A stretch of DNA of 64,000 nt. It comes from an uncultured Deefgea sp. GTDB taxonomy: Bacteria; Pseudomonadota; Gammaproteobacteria; Burkholderiales; Chitinibacteraceae. The DNA lies in NCBI RefSeq assembly GCF_947072475.1, contig NZ_CAMTIA010000005.1, forward strand, positions 1-64,000, read 5' to 3'. Positions 17,186 through 26,117 of the stretch are shown in pieces. The notes under the pieces are model-generated. The model made no database searches. It was not told the origin of the DNA and saw only the letters and a program-made list of their open reading frames with translations. The position numbers and the translations under genes were made by a program. The first letter of the stretch is position 1. Each line of letters begins with the position of its first letter.

Positions 17186-17755
17186 TTAGCCCCCCGAGTA
17201 AGTGAAATCGACGTAGGAAAAAGCAGGCTTTAAATCCGTGAATACGGACTCCAGCACCGGATCGCCAAAAGACAGCAAGCGCTCACTGGCACATGAAACA
17301 CCTGCTCTAAAATTAAAGGATTGCGTATTGCTACCGCTCACATGGACGCGCCAACACCACATCACATCGGGGTGATAAATCGTCTCGCCAGCACGATTAA
17401 CGCCAGCCCGAAATGGCTGTGGCTCTTCAATGGCGATGGTGTAGCCCATGCTGGCGGCAAGGTTGGTGAAATACGGAATAGAGAGGCCACCGGTTTCAGC
17501 TAGCTTGGCCAATACCGCTTGCAAGCGCTGCTGATAACCCGCTTCAGCCGATGGTTTTAAGCCGCAAACGCGCTCCCAATTGGGCAATAAATCACCGGCA
17601 CCAAAAGGCGTTACTGCTGATGCAATACGTTTGGCACGACATAAAGCTGCATCAAGTGCAGCACCTTCTGCGGCCAGCTCAGCAGCAAGCTGTGGCTCGT
17701 TGGCTTGATACGCAACGGGGGGCAATAAGCGAGCTAATAATTCAGCGTGCATCAT
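17186..17755 (-). CDS. Baseplate protein, Mu gp48 / YmfQ (DUF2313) family
   Basis: 189 aa from the ATG at 17755, whose start overlaps the stop of the baseplate J gene (ATGA). The family pattern LLPPVAY near the start and the DLLPNWERVCGL segment are present. Members form part of the wedge between baseplate and tail fibre. A longer in-frame start at 17794 would lie inside the J gene. Confidence 0.85.
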   Translation of the reverse strand: MMHAELLARLLPPVAYQANEPQLAAELAAEGAALDAALCRAKRIASAVTPFGAGDLLPNWERVCGLKPSAEAGYQQRLQAVLAKLAETGGLSIPYFTNLAASMGYTIAIEEPQPFRAGVNRAGETIYHPDVMWCWRVHVSGSNTQSFNFRAGVSCASERLLSFGDPVLESVFTDLKPAFSYVDFTYSGG

Positions 17756-18822
17756 GGCAATAAACCGATAGCCACCGCGCCTTGGCGTAGCCATTGCACT
17801 TGGTTGGCATCAACAATCGCCAGCACATTGGCCGCAGGTGAGGTAATTTTGGCGTCACTAACCCCTGGCAGCGTCGTGAGCTGGCCGAGTAATTTATTGA
17901 CCACCATATGATCACCCGGTTGCAGTGCGGCAAAATACGCGGTAATCACGGCGCGGATTTTTGGATCGAGCGCCGCCAGTGTAAAACCCACAACGGGTTT
18001 GATTTTTAAATCGAGTGCAATGGCACTGAGCGTTGGAGTAATTACGGCCGTGTTTTTAGCTGTGACCGGGCGTTCGTCATCGATATGGCTTTGCGTACTC
18101 GCGAGAACCTCTGGCGAAGGCAAGCCACCGTTAGCGGTGATCACCACGTCGACAGTACCAAACCCTCTGCGCAGGGGGTAAACGTAGGCCGCTGTGACGC
18201 CAGGTACTTCGAGCGCCCAGCGTTTAAAGTCATATTGATTGCCACCGGCTGGGGGACGTTGAATCAGATCGAGTAGCCGCGCCAGCATACTGTCATCCGC
18301 TTCAAGGTCTGTGCCGCCAGTAATCTCGTTACTTGTTGCGTTACCCGCAACGCCGAGCGGCGGCGATTGCCATGTAAGGGCTTGCCCCGCAACCATTGAG
18401 CCAGCTTCACCCGCTAATACGGCGCTGACTGATACTGTTGCTAATCCAGCCCCATTAATCAGTGCCGGTGCTGTAGATCGATAAGCACGGCCATCGGCGT
18501 GTTGTAATGTCAGGCCCGTTGGAATAGTTAACCCGGCTTGCCCTGTTGCGGCGACCGTACCACCTGCCGATACCGCCGCTTTGCGAGTGATTTTACGCAC
18601 GGCGCAATGGCGTTCCAGCATGTCGGTATCGGCGGTATCAGGAAAAATCTGCTGAACAATCCACTCTTGATGCTCGTACAAGCCCTCAATTGCTGACGCA
18701 GTACCTGCGGCACGAACTTGTAAGTCTGAAATGCGCGATGGTCGCAAAGGCCCTGTTTTATTTAAAACATCACGCAATAAAGCCGCTTCAATGGCTGCAA
18801 TACTTGGAATATCTCGCGCCAT
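17752..18822 (-). CDS. Baseplate J-like wedge protein (Mu gp47)
   Basis: 356 aa from the ATG at 18822, one base after the preceding stop. It shows the baseplate J pattern: an N-terminal helical part, a beta-rich middle (AGTASAIEGLYEHQEWI) and the conserved GGTDLEADDSMLARLLDLI segment at about residue 170. It forms the wedge of the contractile-tail baseplate. Confidence 0.9.
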   Translation of the reverse strand: MARDIPSIAAIEAALLRDVLNKTGPLRPSRISDLQVRAAGTASAIEGLYEHQEWIVQQIFPDTADTDMLERHCAVRKITRKAAVSAGGTVAATGQAGLTIPTGLTLQHADGRAYRSTAPALINGAGLATVSVSAVLAGEAGSMVAGQALTWQSPPLGVAGNATSNEITGGTDLEADDSMLARLLDLIQRPPAGGNQYDFKRWALEVPGVTAAYVYPLRRGFGTVDVVITANGGLPSPEVLASTQSHIDDERPVTAKNTAVITPTLSAIALDLKIKPVVGFTLAALDPKIRAVITAYFAALQPGDHMVVNKLLGQLTTLPGVSDAKITSPAANVLAIVDANQVQWLRQGAVAIGLLP

Positions 18823-18823
18823 C

Positions 18824-19180
18824 TTAACCACCTACCGCAACAGGATGTTGAAACAACTGCTCTTGGCCACCGGCATCAGTGACACGAATCGATAAGCGTA
18901 ACCAGCCATCATGAAAAGCATCGGCAGTGACATTAATCGCGCTCGCTTCACCCGCGTCGAGCAATGGCTTTAACGCATCGGCCGCATATTGCTGAGCCAA
19001 GCGACGAACACGGGGCAGGTCTTTTTCTCGGGCTAATTCATGCAGACGCGAACCCAGTAGCGGATCACGCCACCAGCTTCCTAGCGGTACCATCAAACGC
19101 AAGTAAACGGCGTTTTCTAGGGCGCTAGCGCGTTGAATCGGGTCATAGCCACCCGTCATCGGATTTAGTTTGGGTTCCAT
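18824..19180 (-). CDS. Baseplate wedge protein, Mu gp46 (GPW/gp25-like)
   Basis: 118 aa from the ATG at 19180; a longer frame starts only with a TTG. The N-terminal LNPMTGGYD and the GSWWRDPLLGSRLHEL segment match Mu gp46, a gp25-like wedge subunit. It lies just before baseplate J. A terminator ends the inserted gene upstream of it, so it depends on read-through or on another promoter. Confidence 0.82.
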   Translation of the reverse strand: MEPKLNPMTGGYDPIQRASALENAVYLRLMVPLGSWWRDPLLGSRLHELAREKDLPRVRRLAQQYAADALKPLLDAGEASAINVTADAFHDGWLRLSIRVTDAGGQEQLFQHPVAVGG

Positions 19181-19245
19181 AGCATCATCATCAATGCACC
19201 GCGCCAAAATGACGATTAGCGTGCTTTAAGGAATGGTACGGGCAA

Positions 19246-19273
19246 TAAAAAACCCCATCGGGTGGATGGGGTT
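19246..19273 (-). terminator. Rho-independent terminator (minus strand) inside the baseplate operon
   Basis: AACCCCATC / GATGGGGTT, a 9-bp stem with a 5-base loop, is followed on the minus strand by TTTTTTATT. It closes the 174-aa gene at 19291-19815 before gp46. Confidence 0.8.
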
Positions 19274-19290
19274 CAGTGGGGTGATTTACA

Positions 19291-19815
19291 TCAAGCAGTG
19301 ACAGGTTGAATGTTACGCTGCCTCATACGTTCAAGCCTGCTTTGACGGCGCAATGCAAGTAATCCAGCGTCAGTTATTTTTTCTTTACGTAAAGTTGTCC
19401 ACACACGAGCAATTTCAGACCAATCATCTGCACGAGTATCTATCCCTGCAATACTTTTACGTAAAAGATCAAGTTTATTACTGTCACCATCCTGTTCAAT
19501 AATCCATGCCAGAAGTCCCTTTTGTTCTTCTTTAACAGATTCCCAGTGTGCTTTGGTGCCCATCACAGAGAGAGTCTGGTCGAGTAACCCTATTAGCATA
19601 GAGAGCTTTGTTGAAGGGGCGGTAAAGTTATCTTCTTCATCAGTTTTCGCTGGAGCGTTAATCCAGTTTGCTAATGTGCCTGGCAAGCAATCAAGACAAG
19701 AGAAAAGCCCTTTTTCACCAATAATTCCATCAAGATCACTCCACGCCCATATTACAATTTCTGCGCGCTCATTTTCAGAAAGAGAGCGGTACCACTCAAG
19801 AAAGCTTTCAATCAT
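19291..19815 (-). CDS. Unknown 174-aa protein, likely moron in the baseplate operon
   Basis: I do not recognise this protein. It is soluble, acidic and Trp-rich, mostly helical (MIESFLEWYRSLSENER..., ending with an Arg-rich tail). It interrupts the normally contiguous gp45-gp46 pair, has a sigma70-like promoter just upstream and a terminator just downstream, and is more AT-rich than its neighbours. These are the hallmarks of a moron: a gene added to a phage and expressed on its own, often for host fitness or superinfection immunity. The function is not known. Confidence 0.65.
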   Translation of the reverse strand: MIESFLEWYRSLSENERAEIVIWAWSDLDGIIGEKGLFSCLDCLPGTLANWINAPAKTDEEDNFTAPSTKLSMLIGLLDQTLSVMGTKAHWESVKEEQKGLLAWIIEQDGDSNKLDLLRKSIAGIDTRADDWSEIARVWTTLRKEKITDAGLLALRRQSRLERMRQRNIQPVTA

Positions 19816-19830
19816 TTCAAATTCCCCACA

Positions 19831-19858
19831 ATATTAGATTAAGAAAAACCCAAGGCAA
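19831..19858 (-). promoter_or_regulatory. Sigma70-like promoter of the moron gene
   Basis: On the minus strand: TTGCCT, 16-bp spacer, TAATAT. The ATG follows about 15 bp after the -10, leaving a very short leader. Confidence 0.55.
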
Positions 19859-19920
19859 CAAGACAGTACTACTAATAATAGTGAGGGCTTCCTTACATAA
19901 ATTCAAGGCCAGATGAAAAG

Positions 19921-20493
19921 TTAAACCAGCTGATTCGGCTTATTCGTATTGCCCTTAGCATCATTTTCTTTATGGTCATGCCCGTTGTACACGCTGCGCA
20001 TATTCGACATCGACTTGCCGCCTGTAGCGGCCAGATCGGTAATCTCACCATCAGCTAAAATCTGTGCTGTAGCGTGCACCTTTGGCGTATTGAATACTAC
20101 TTCTTCACTGGCATTGACCACGTAGCGAACACAGTCAACCTCAACCACGCGGCCTTTGCGGATTGCGACATATGCACCTTCTTGGCTATACATCGCCGCT
20201 TCACCATTCTCCAAAAACTTCAGGCGGTATGTGCCATGCTCGGTCGCCACCACAATACTGTGGCTAGTCTTACCGCCAATTGGTAGGGATACGAGCATCG
20301 TGCCTTCAGGCGGCATGCTAGTGAAACCGAATTGCTGGAATAACTCGGCGTCGAGCAACTTCTCGCCAGAAAGACCTTCACCCTGTACCAGCATCACTGC
20401 GCCAGCATTTTTCACGCCAACAATGCGCCCGCGAAATGCTTGGCGGACTCGCCCCAAGCCTTGTTTGATCCGTTGATCGATTTCACGCCACAT
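19921..20493 (-). CDS. Baseplate spike protein gpV (Mu gp45)
   Basis: 190 aa. An OB-fold N-terminal part (RGRIVGVKNAG) is followed by a beta-helix and a C-terminal metal-binding HxH motif (YNGHDH), as at the iron-bearing tip of the Mu and P2 spikes. It pierces the host outer membrane on tail contraction. It overlaps the hub gene by one base. Confidence 0.88.
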   Translation of the reverse strand: MWREIDQRIKQGLGRVRQAFRGRIVGVKNAGAVMLVQGEGLSGEKLLDAELFQQFGFTSMPPEGTMLVSLPIGGKTSHSIVVATEHGTYRLKFLENGEAAMYSQEGAYVAIRKGRVVEVDCVRYVVNASEEVVFNTPKVHATAQILADGEITDLAATGGKSMSNMRSVYNGHDHKENDAKGNTNKPNQLV

Positions 20494-21620
20494 TATTGTT
20501 GGTATCCAGGTATGTTTAAAATTTGGCCGTTAGAGTCATTCTTACTCCGTCGATGCTTGCGTTTATGCGGGTGTGCGTCGGGGATCCACAAAGCATCTTC
20601 TTTCAGCGTCAAATGCGTTACGCTCGGTTGTCCACGGCCGCCGCTTATTTTGCGTGCGGTGCAAAACAAAATTTGGTCGAGCTGGTGGCGGGCACTAACC
20701 ACATGGACGCGCATGCCTGGTGCCCACGGTTTGCCGTTTGGTGCCCGATGTCCAGTCACCACTCCTTCAACGGTAAAAGCGGCTAAGCGCGAGTCGGCCA
20801 GCAGTTTTCTAGCTCGCGTTTGGGCGATGCCTGGGGTATCGGCTTCGTGATCGATGACAATCTTGGGACGATAAACGTGAATCGTCGGGTCTTTTACGGT
20901 GGCTTTTAACGTATTCTTACCTTCGCTATTGCCATCCATGCCACCGCCATGCGTTTGGCCAAGCACGGTAATCTGCGATACGCGCCGTGCCAGATCGCGG
21001 GTTACGCTCAATGATTCAAGCGGCTGTTGATCGGCCGACAAATCACCGCCACCCAAAATCAACGTACCAACGACGGGTGCAGAATAATCCGGGCCTCCGA
21101 CAACCAGCGTGCCATTCGGTTCAAACCACGGCCATAGGCCGGCCGCTTCAGCAGCATGTTGCAACGCGTCCCATGCCGTATCGCCGGGCTCAATATTGAC
21201 TTTATCGGCGCGAAAAGATGACTCAGCGGCGATGCGGACTTGCCTCACGCCAAGCTCGTTAACGATGGTTTTTACAACTTCAGCCAGCGTGGCTTGCTTG
21301 GTGGTAAAAATCGGCGCAGAGCAATCCACTAAGATGCCCGCGCCATCGCGGCCGCGAAGGCTAAAACTGTGTTGCTGGCGATCAATTCGTTCAGCAACGC
21401 AATCGAGCACGCCCGACAACACCACATCACCACCAAGCATCAAGCGAATCGCCGTGCCTTCGGATAGTTTGGGTGGCACTTGGCCACCGGCCAAGCCCAG
21501 CTCTAAACTCCATGCATCGGCAGGGATAAACAGATCGCTATCAACGTCGTAGCGCATCCAATCATCGTGGGCAGTGCCGTTAATGAGTAAAGTAATTTTG
21601 TCCTCAGCGCGCATAAGCAT
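20493..21620 (-). CDS. Baseplate hub protein (Mu gp44, gpP/gpD-like)
   Basis: 375 aa. The N-terminal INGTAHDDWMRYDVDSDLF segment and the late gpD-like fold (VVTGHRAPNGKPWAPGM) mark the tail hub that sits on the spike. Its first codons overlap the preceding gene by 17 bp, and an alternative ATG lies at 21614. It belongs to the fixed gp43-gp44-gp45 order. Confidence 0.85.
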   Translation of the reverse strand: MLMRAEDKITLLINGTAHDDWMRYDVDSDLFIPADAWSLELGLAGGQVPPKLSEGTAIRLMLGGDVVLSGVLDCVAERIDRQQHSFSLRGRDGAGILVDCSAPIFTTKQATLAEVVKTIVNELGVRQVRIAAESSFRADKVNIEPGDTAWDALQHAAEAAGLWPWFEPNGTLVVGGPDYSAPVVGTLILGGGDLSADQQPLESLSVTRDLARRVSQITVLGQTHGGGMDGNSEGKNTLKATVKDPTIHVYRPKIVIDHEADTPGIAQTRARKLLADSRLAAFTVEGVVTGHRAPNGKPWAPGMRVHVVSARHQLDQILFCTARKISGGRGQPSVTHLTLKEDALWIPDAHPHKRKHRRSKNDSNGQILNIPGYQQ

Positions 21621-23004
21621 TCACCACATCGCCACGTTGCAGATTATTAGGCAAAGTTACCTGCGGATTGAGCCGGGCTAATTCGCTGGCACGGGTGTAA
21701 TCGCCATACCATTCGTGCGCCAACAAGTGCCAATTACCCGCGAACGGCACGGTGCGTTCAATCAATGGCGGCCGAATCGCGATCACGGCCGAACCTGCCT
21801 CTTGAATCGCCAACGCTTGCGACTTCAGCGCCTCAATCACTGGGCGATAAGTAATCAGCTGCTTAGCGGCATCAAAATCAGGCTCGTTGATTTCATCGGG
21901 CTGCGGTCGCAATAAGGCAATCGCCGCGTTAATCTCAGTACGCACATCCGCCACCAATTGCTCAACTTGCTTGGGCGTTAAAATCGGCGCTAATTCACGC
22001 TCAGTGTTTGTTGCAGTGCTGGCGGAAATACTCGCGTTTGAATTTGCACTATTTACGTTGCCGCTGGGCACTTCGGGACGATTAATCGGTGCACTCGGCT
22101 TAGCGCGAATCGCGGCACCGCGCCGGACTTCATCCACCATAATCTGACCAGCACTACTGGCCAAAATCGCCGCGCTCACCGTGCGCTGGAAACGCTCGAC
22201 CGATCGTACATCACGCGCTTGTGGCGCAGTGCCGCTTTTTTCACGCTGCCAGTTTTTAAACAGATTGCCAGGCATGCGGCCCATGCGTTTAGCGTTATCC
22301 AGCAAGCCTTTCCAGCTGCCGAATAAATTCTTTGGATTAAATCGATTGCCGGTACTCAGTACCCCAGATAAACCATCAATTAAATCACTGGCAAACGCAC
22401 GCGGCATATCAATGACATCGGTTACCGAACGAATCGCACCCGCCACCATCGATTGCACGCCAGAGAGGGTCTCGGTCATTAAAGTACGGGCGCTTTGGAT
22501 CCGCTCCAGCACCCCCGATAAACTAATACCTTCAACTTCTGCCGCCAAGGCATCGGTTGCAGCGGCCAGCACCGGCTCATCACTGAGCATTGCCGCTTCA
22601 GCGATCAATGTAGGCGATTGCCGAATAAACAAAGGCGTTGGCGTTGAGGCTTCTAAAAATGTGATTTTGATCGCGACATAGTCAGGATCTTCAGCCTGAA
22701 AAGTCGGGCTCCAATCCGTCGGCTGAGCCCAAATACTGCCCCAAACGGGGTGCTTTAACTCACCAATGCCTTCCATAGACAAAGCTTGAGTCAGATCCAT
22801 CAGCGGCGTTTCGTAATCATCGCCCCAAAAAGCACACGTCAAATGAAAGGTGCGCTCTTTTAAACCCAAATCTTCGGTTTCAATACCAGGGCGATACGGG
22901 TAAGAATGCTTGGCCACATCATGGCCGCCGGTTTCTTCACAAGAAATGACCTCCAGCGCAACATTGCGAAAGCTGGCGTCTTGTAGATTGTCTTTCCAAG
23001 CCAT
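21604..23004 (-). CDS. DNA circularisation protein, Mu gp43/gpN family
   Basis: 466 aa from the ATG at 23004, placed 2 bp after the tape measure stop (MAWKDNLQDASFRNV). The N-terminal domain is the DNA circulation family (CEETGGHDVAKHSYPYR), and the C-terminus ends with a LysM-like segment (HEWYGDYTRASELARLNPQV). In Mu-like phages it is a tail/baseplate component; the circularisation name is historical. Confidence 0.88.
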   Translation of the reverse strand: MAWKDNLQDASFRNVALEVISCEETGGHDVAKHSYPYRPGIETEDLGLKERTFHLTCAFWGDDYETPLMDLTQALSMEGIGELKHPVWGSIWAQPTDWSPTFQAEDPDYVAIKITFLEASTPTPLFIRQSPTLIAEAAMLSDEPVLAAATDALAAEVEGISLSGVLERIQSARTLMTETLSGVQSMVAGAIRSVTDVIDMPRAFASDLIDGLSGVLSTGNRFNPKNLFGSWKGLLDNAKRMGRMPGNLFKNWQREKSGTAPQARDVRSVERFQRTVSAAILASSAGQIMVDEVRRGAAIRAKPSAPINRPEVPSGNVNSANSNASISASTATNTERELAPILTPKQVEQLVADVRTEINAAIALLRPQPDEINEPDFDAAKQLITYRPVIEALKSQALAIQEAGSAVIAIRPPLIERTVPFAGNWHLLAHEWYGDYTRASELARLNPQVTLPNNLQRGDVVNAYAR

Positions 23005-23006
23005 GA

Positions 23007-25160
23007 TTAGAATCTCTTTTCTTTGATGACTTGCCATTGGTTCATTTGCGCGACGATGTTGCCGTCTTTGACTTCGACAACGACCTTGATCGGGGTTGTC
23101 AGTAACGATTGCAATTGCGCTTCACGGCGTGAGTCAAACTCAGCTTGCTTGCCAATGAATCCATCCAACCATTTTGATAAGCCAACCAAAAAATTAGTCT
23201 CGGTGCTTTTATCTTCTTTTTGAGCCCACGCAGTCACACCGGCCATAACACCTAATGGTGCAACGCCTGCGGCAAATGGCCCTACAGCAGGCGCCGCAGC
23301 AGCTGCTACGCGCGAAAACACACTGGGTGCCGCCTCAGTTGCCGCAACCTTGCCACTCGCACCCAAAAAACGCTGCAGTAGCAGCAGTGTCCCTGTAACT
23401 CCTCCTGCAGAAGCGGCCACTTTTCCCGTCTCAATCGAGCCACTAGTTGCCGTCGCAAACAGCGGGTTATCACGTGCAAACCGAGTCCACCAGTCAGCAC
23501 CATCACCCACAACACCATTCACACCACCCAGCGCTTTTTGTTTTGCAATGGCATTTTCATTAGCTGCTTGCTTAACCTTAAAATCATCGGTCGCAGCAAT
23601 CGTCTGAAAGTTAGCCTCGCCAGTACCAGCTGCATTAGGTAGTTGCTTTTCAATCCCTTTCACGTAGTCACGGTTGTTCATCAACGCAACCAACGCCATT
23701 AAAGCTTGGCGATCTTGAATCACCTTACCAATCGCCGAACCTTGTAAAATATCGGCCATGCCATTCATCGCGTCTTGCTTTTCTACACTTTTCGTCGGTG
23801 CGCTAGCAGCCTGCTTTTTCAATTCAGCAAAGCGCTTATCTTTTCCAACGACGTGATCCACAATCCCCACAAAGGCATCCAGGCCATCGGTGCCTTCACT
23901 GCGCGCTTTTGCCAAGGTGCCAGGAAGATCAATGTGTAATTTTTTTAAGTCTGCCTTGGTATCATTTGAATTGATTTTGGCCAACAAATTGACCAAGTTA
24001 TTACCTGCCTCATCTTTGCTACCAGCGGTGATTACGGACGCTTGATTAGCCGCAAGTAATTTGGCAAAGCCCCCCATCCCAGACAATCCTGCTTGCTTAC
24101 CTGCGGCCATTTGCTGAGGCAACCACTTGGCCATATCTTTCAGTTCAAAGCCACCTTTTTGCCCCGCCATAATCGCCATATCCAGCGCCTTTGGAAGCTC
24201 GGATTCTTTAATCCCAAAGGTTTGCATGCCACGGATTGCAATATCACCCAATGCCTTTGGATCAGCCCCCGTTGCCGTTGAAAATTTCTGCAACGTGGGC
24301 AATAAATTCATTGCCGACTTTTGGCTTATCGCGCCAGAGGCGAGTAAGCCATCCAAGGTTTCTGCCGCATCTTCACGTGTACCACCCCCAGTGCGTACCG
24401 AATGAACAATCGCAGTATCTAACTCTTTCATTCCAGCCTGACGACCCGCTAAATTTTTATCGGAATAAGCGGTATTACTCATCATGGCCAAACGACGGTC
24501 ATAGCTCATTGTCTCGCCAATGGGGCGGCTGGCTGCGTAACCTCCAGCAATAACGCCGCCCCCAACAGCCATTGCCGTATTACCCATTCCACCACCGCCA
24601 GTACTTTGCCGAGTTTGACGGACAATTTGTTCTTGTTGCCGTTTCATCGCTTGTAAATCAGTCGTTGTCCGACGGGCTTGGGTGCTAACGCCAGCAAAAG
24701 CGCGCTGTTGGGCGGTGGCGCTTGAAGTCGCGGCACGACTTACGCGGCGATAGGCCGCCTCGGTTTGGGTGATTTCGCGTTGAATGGCATTTTCAGCACG
24801 CACACTGGCCTGCTCACGAGACTGAGCGGCGCGCTCAGACTGCCGAGCTTGATCGGACACGCCGCGATTAAATACCTGCGCCGTTTCACGATAGGCACGT
24901 TGCGTTTGGGTTTGTCCATCTTTGGCTGAGCGTGCGGCACGCTCGGCTAATGTACTGGCGCTGCGCGACTGATCGGCCACGCCGCGATTAAAAACCTGAG
25001 CCGTTTCGCGATAGGCACGTTGCGTTTGATTTTGGCCATCTTTGGAAAAACGGGCGGCACGCTCGGCGAGCGCATTGGCATTTTGGCTGACTTGTTTGAG
25101 TACTGAGGAGGCCTGATCGACCGCCTTCAGTAGCATGGAAACTTGCAAATTACCGGACAT
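23007..25160 (-). CDS. Tail tape measure protein
   Basis: 717 aa from the ATG at 25160 (MSGNLQVSMLLKAVDQAS). It is Ala/Gln-rich and helical at the N-terminus with a 40-residue repeat. A conserved TP901-type core lies in the middle (GEANFQ... and the EDAAETLDGLLASGAISQKSA region), and hydrophobic segments lie near residues 580-670. It sets tail length and passes through the tail tube. It overlaps the end of the frameshifted chaperone frame by 11 bp. Confidence 0.92.
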   Translation of the reverse strand: MSGNLQVSMLLKAVDQASSVLKQVSQNANALAERAARFSKDGQNQTQRAYRETAQVFNRGVADQSRSASTLAERAARSAKDGQTQTQRAYRETAQVFNRGVSDQARQSERAAQSREQASVRAENAIQREITQTEAAYRRVSRAATSSATAQQRAFAGVSTQARRTTTDLQAMKRQQEQIVRQTRQSTGGGGMGNTAMAVGGGVIAGGYAASRPIGETMSYDRRLAMMSNTAYSDKNLAGRQAGMKELDTAIVHSVRTGGGTREDAAETLDGLLASGAISQKSAMNLLPTLQKFSTATGADPKALGDIAIRGMQTFGIKESELPKALDMAIMAGQKGGFELKDMAKWLPQQMAAGKQAGLSGMGGFAKLLAANQASVITAGSKDEAGNNLVNLLAKINSNDTKADLKKLHIDLPGTLAKARSEGTDGLDAFVGIVDHVVGKDKRFAELKKQAASAPTKSVEKQDAMNGMADILQGSAIGKVIQDRQALMALVALMNNRDYVKGIEKQLPNAAGTGEANFQTIAATDDFKVKQAANENAIAKQKALGGVNGVVGDGADWWTRFARDNPLFATATSGSIETGKVAASAGGVTGTLLLLQRFLGASGKVAATEAAPSVFSRVAAAAAPAVGPFAAGVAPLGVMAGVTAWAQKEDKSTETNFLVGLSKWLDGFIGKQAEFDSRREAQLQSLLTTPIKVVVEVKDGNIVAQMNQWQVIKEKRF
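24850..25080. repeat. 120-bp direct repeat in the tape measure gene
   Basis: Two copies with a 120-bp period (for example CACGCCGCGATTAAA at 24858 and 24978) encode 40-residue units of the form LAERAAR...TQTQRAYRETAQVFNRGV. Copy number would change tail length in steps. Confidence 0.75.
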
Positions 25161-25700
25161 CACGCTCTCCTGAAGCATTGACCCCATCGGGGTGCATGCG
25201 CTGTTCACTTGGCTTGCGCCGCAGCGAAGTCACTTTACGCACACCATCGGCATTAGATGTAGGGGATGGCTTTGCAGGACTTGGCGAAACCAGAGATAGT
25301 AAACTGGCGAATCGCACCTCGCTCATCGCCAGCACTTCAGTGCGGCTAAATCCCAGCCGCATCACACTTAGCAGGGCAAGTTCGATTCCGTGACGACGCT
25401 GTTCGATTGCAGCCGCTTTTTTTTAAGCGCTTGCAGCTCAGTCCATAGCACGTCGTAATCGTCATCCACCAACACCGTTGCCAACCATTTTGGCTCTTGC
25501 ACTTGCTGCAAAGGGATTTCACCCAGTTGGGTCAAACAACGCGCAAGAATTCCGACATTGAGCGCCAGACCACCACCATCGGGCAGTTCATCAAACACCG
25601 CAATATTGTCGGCCATCGTCGGTAAGCGCAGTGCAAAATCACTATGTAACTGACCGCCAAACTCTACGCCGTATTTGAGCCGCTGCTTGGCTTGTATCAT
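25150..25700 (-). CDS. Tail assembly chaperone, -1 frameshift product (gpG-T-like)
   Basis: Translation from 25700 that slips back one base at the A AAA AAG heptamer (25416-25422) continues in a frame open to 25150. It adds 88 residues after residue 95 for a 183-aa product. The added part (beginning AAAIEQRRHGIELALLSVMRLG) has no good start of its own. This mirrors lambda G/G-T and many long-tailed phages, in which the longer product loads the tape measure. The frame ends 11 bp inside the tape measure start. Confidence 0.8.
25368..25700 (-). CDS. Tail assembly chaperone, unshifted product (Mu gp41-like)
   Basis: 110 aa. It is the zero-frame product and starts MIQAKQRLKYG. It overlaps the tail tube stop by four bases (ATGA). 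It lies between tail tube and tape measure, the fixed place of tail assembly chaperones. Its last 15 codons follow the slippery A-run and would be replaced in the frameshifted form. Confidence 0.85.
   Translation of the reverse strand: MIQAKQRLKYGVEFGGQLHSDFALRLPTMADNIAVFDELPDGGGLALNVGILARCLTQLGEIPLQQVQEPKWLATVLVDDDYDVLWTELQALKKKRLQSNSVVTESNLPC
25416..25422 (-). promoter_or_regulatory. Programmed -1 frameshift slippery site
   Basis: A AAA AAG in the zero frame (codons CTT AAA AAA AAG), within an A8 run. It is the same heptamer as in E. coli dnaX. Both frames are open around it as required. Confidence 0.78.
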
Positions 25701-26071
25701 TCTTGCACCTCATCCATTGCGGCGATTTTCAAATCGCGACGGCCTTCATTGTCGACCGAGTACTTCTCGGATTTTTCTAATACGATGCAATCGCGATACG
25801 TGGTGCGTTTGCCACCTTCGGACACGGGGAAAATCGTAATCTTCGCGCCTTCGACGGCCAACCAATCGAGATCGCCCGATAGTGGGATCACCACCGTAAT
25901 ACTCAAATCAAAATCCATCACGCCTTTGGCATAGCCGCGTGGCTTGCCAGTGCGATTCATTGTTTTGACTAACTTGCGGCCAGTCTTAGTGGTCGCGGTT
26001 AGATCAACCACTTCGACCTCCTTACCATCGACTTCCAGCACAATCGCGCCAGCGAATTCTTCTAAAGCCAT
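25697..26071 (-). CDS. Phage tail tube protein (Mu gp40/gpM-like)
   Basis: 124 aa, the usual size. A beta-rich protein with VVDLTATTKTGRKLVKTMNR, GYAKGVMDFDLSITVVIP and a conserved C-terminal YRDCIVLEKSEKYSVDNEG segment. It forms the inner tube of the contractile tail, next to the sheath gene. Confidence 0.85.
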   Translation of the reverse strand: MALEEFAGAIVLEVDGKEVEVVDLTATTKTGRKLVKTMNRTGKPRGYAKGVMDFDLSITVVIPLSGDLDWLAVEGAKITIFPVSEGGKRTTYRDCIVLEKSEKYSVDNEGRRDLKIAAMDEVQE

Positions 26072-26117
26072 CTTTAGCCCCTTGTTTCAAGGGCGGGCAA
26101 ATGCCCGCCACATCACA

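Noticed and set aside
24850..25080. Direct repeats that might suggest a CRISPR array
   Set aside because: Two 120-bp coding repeats inside the tape measure gene; no short repeat-spacer pattern and no cas genes.
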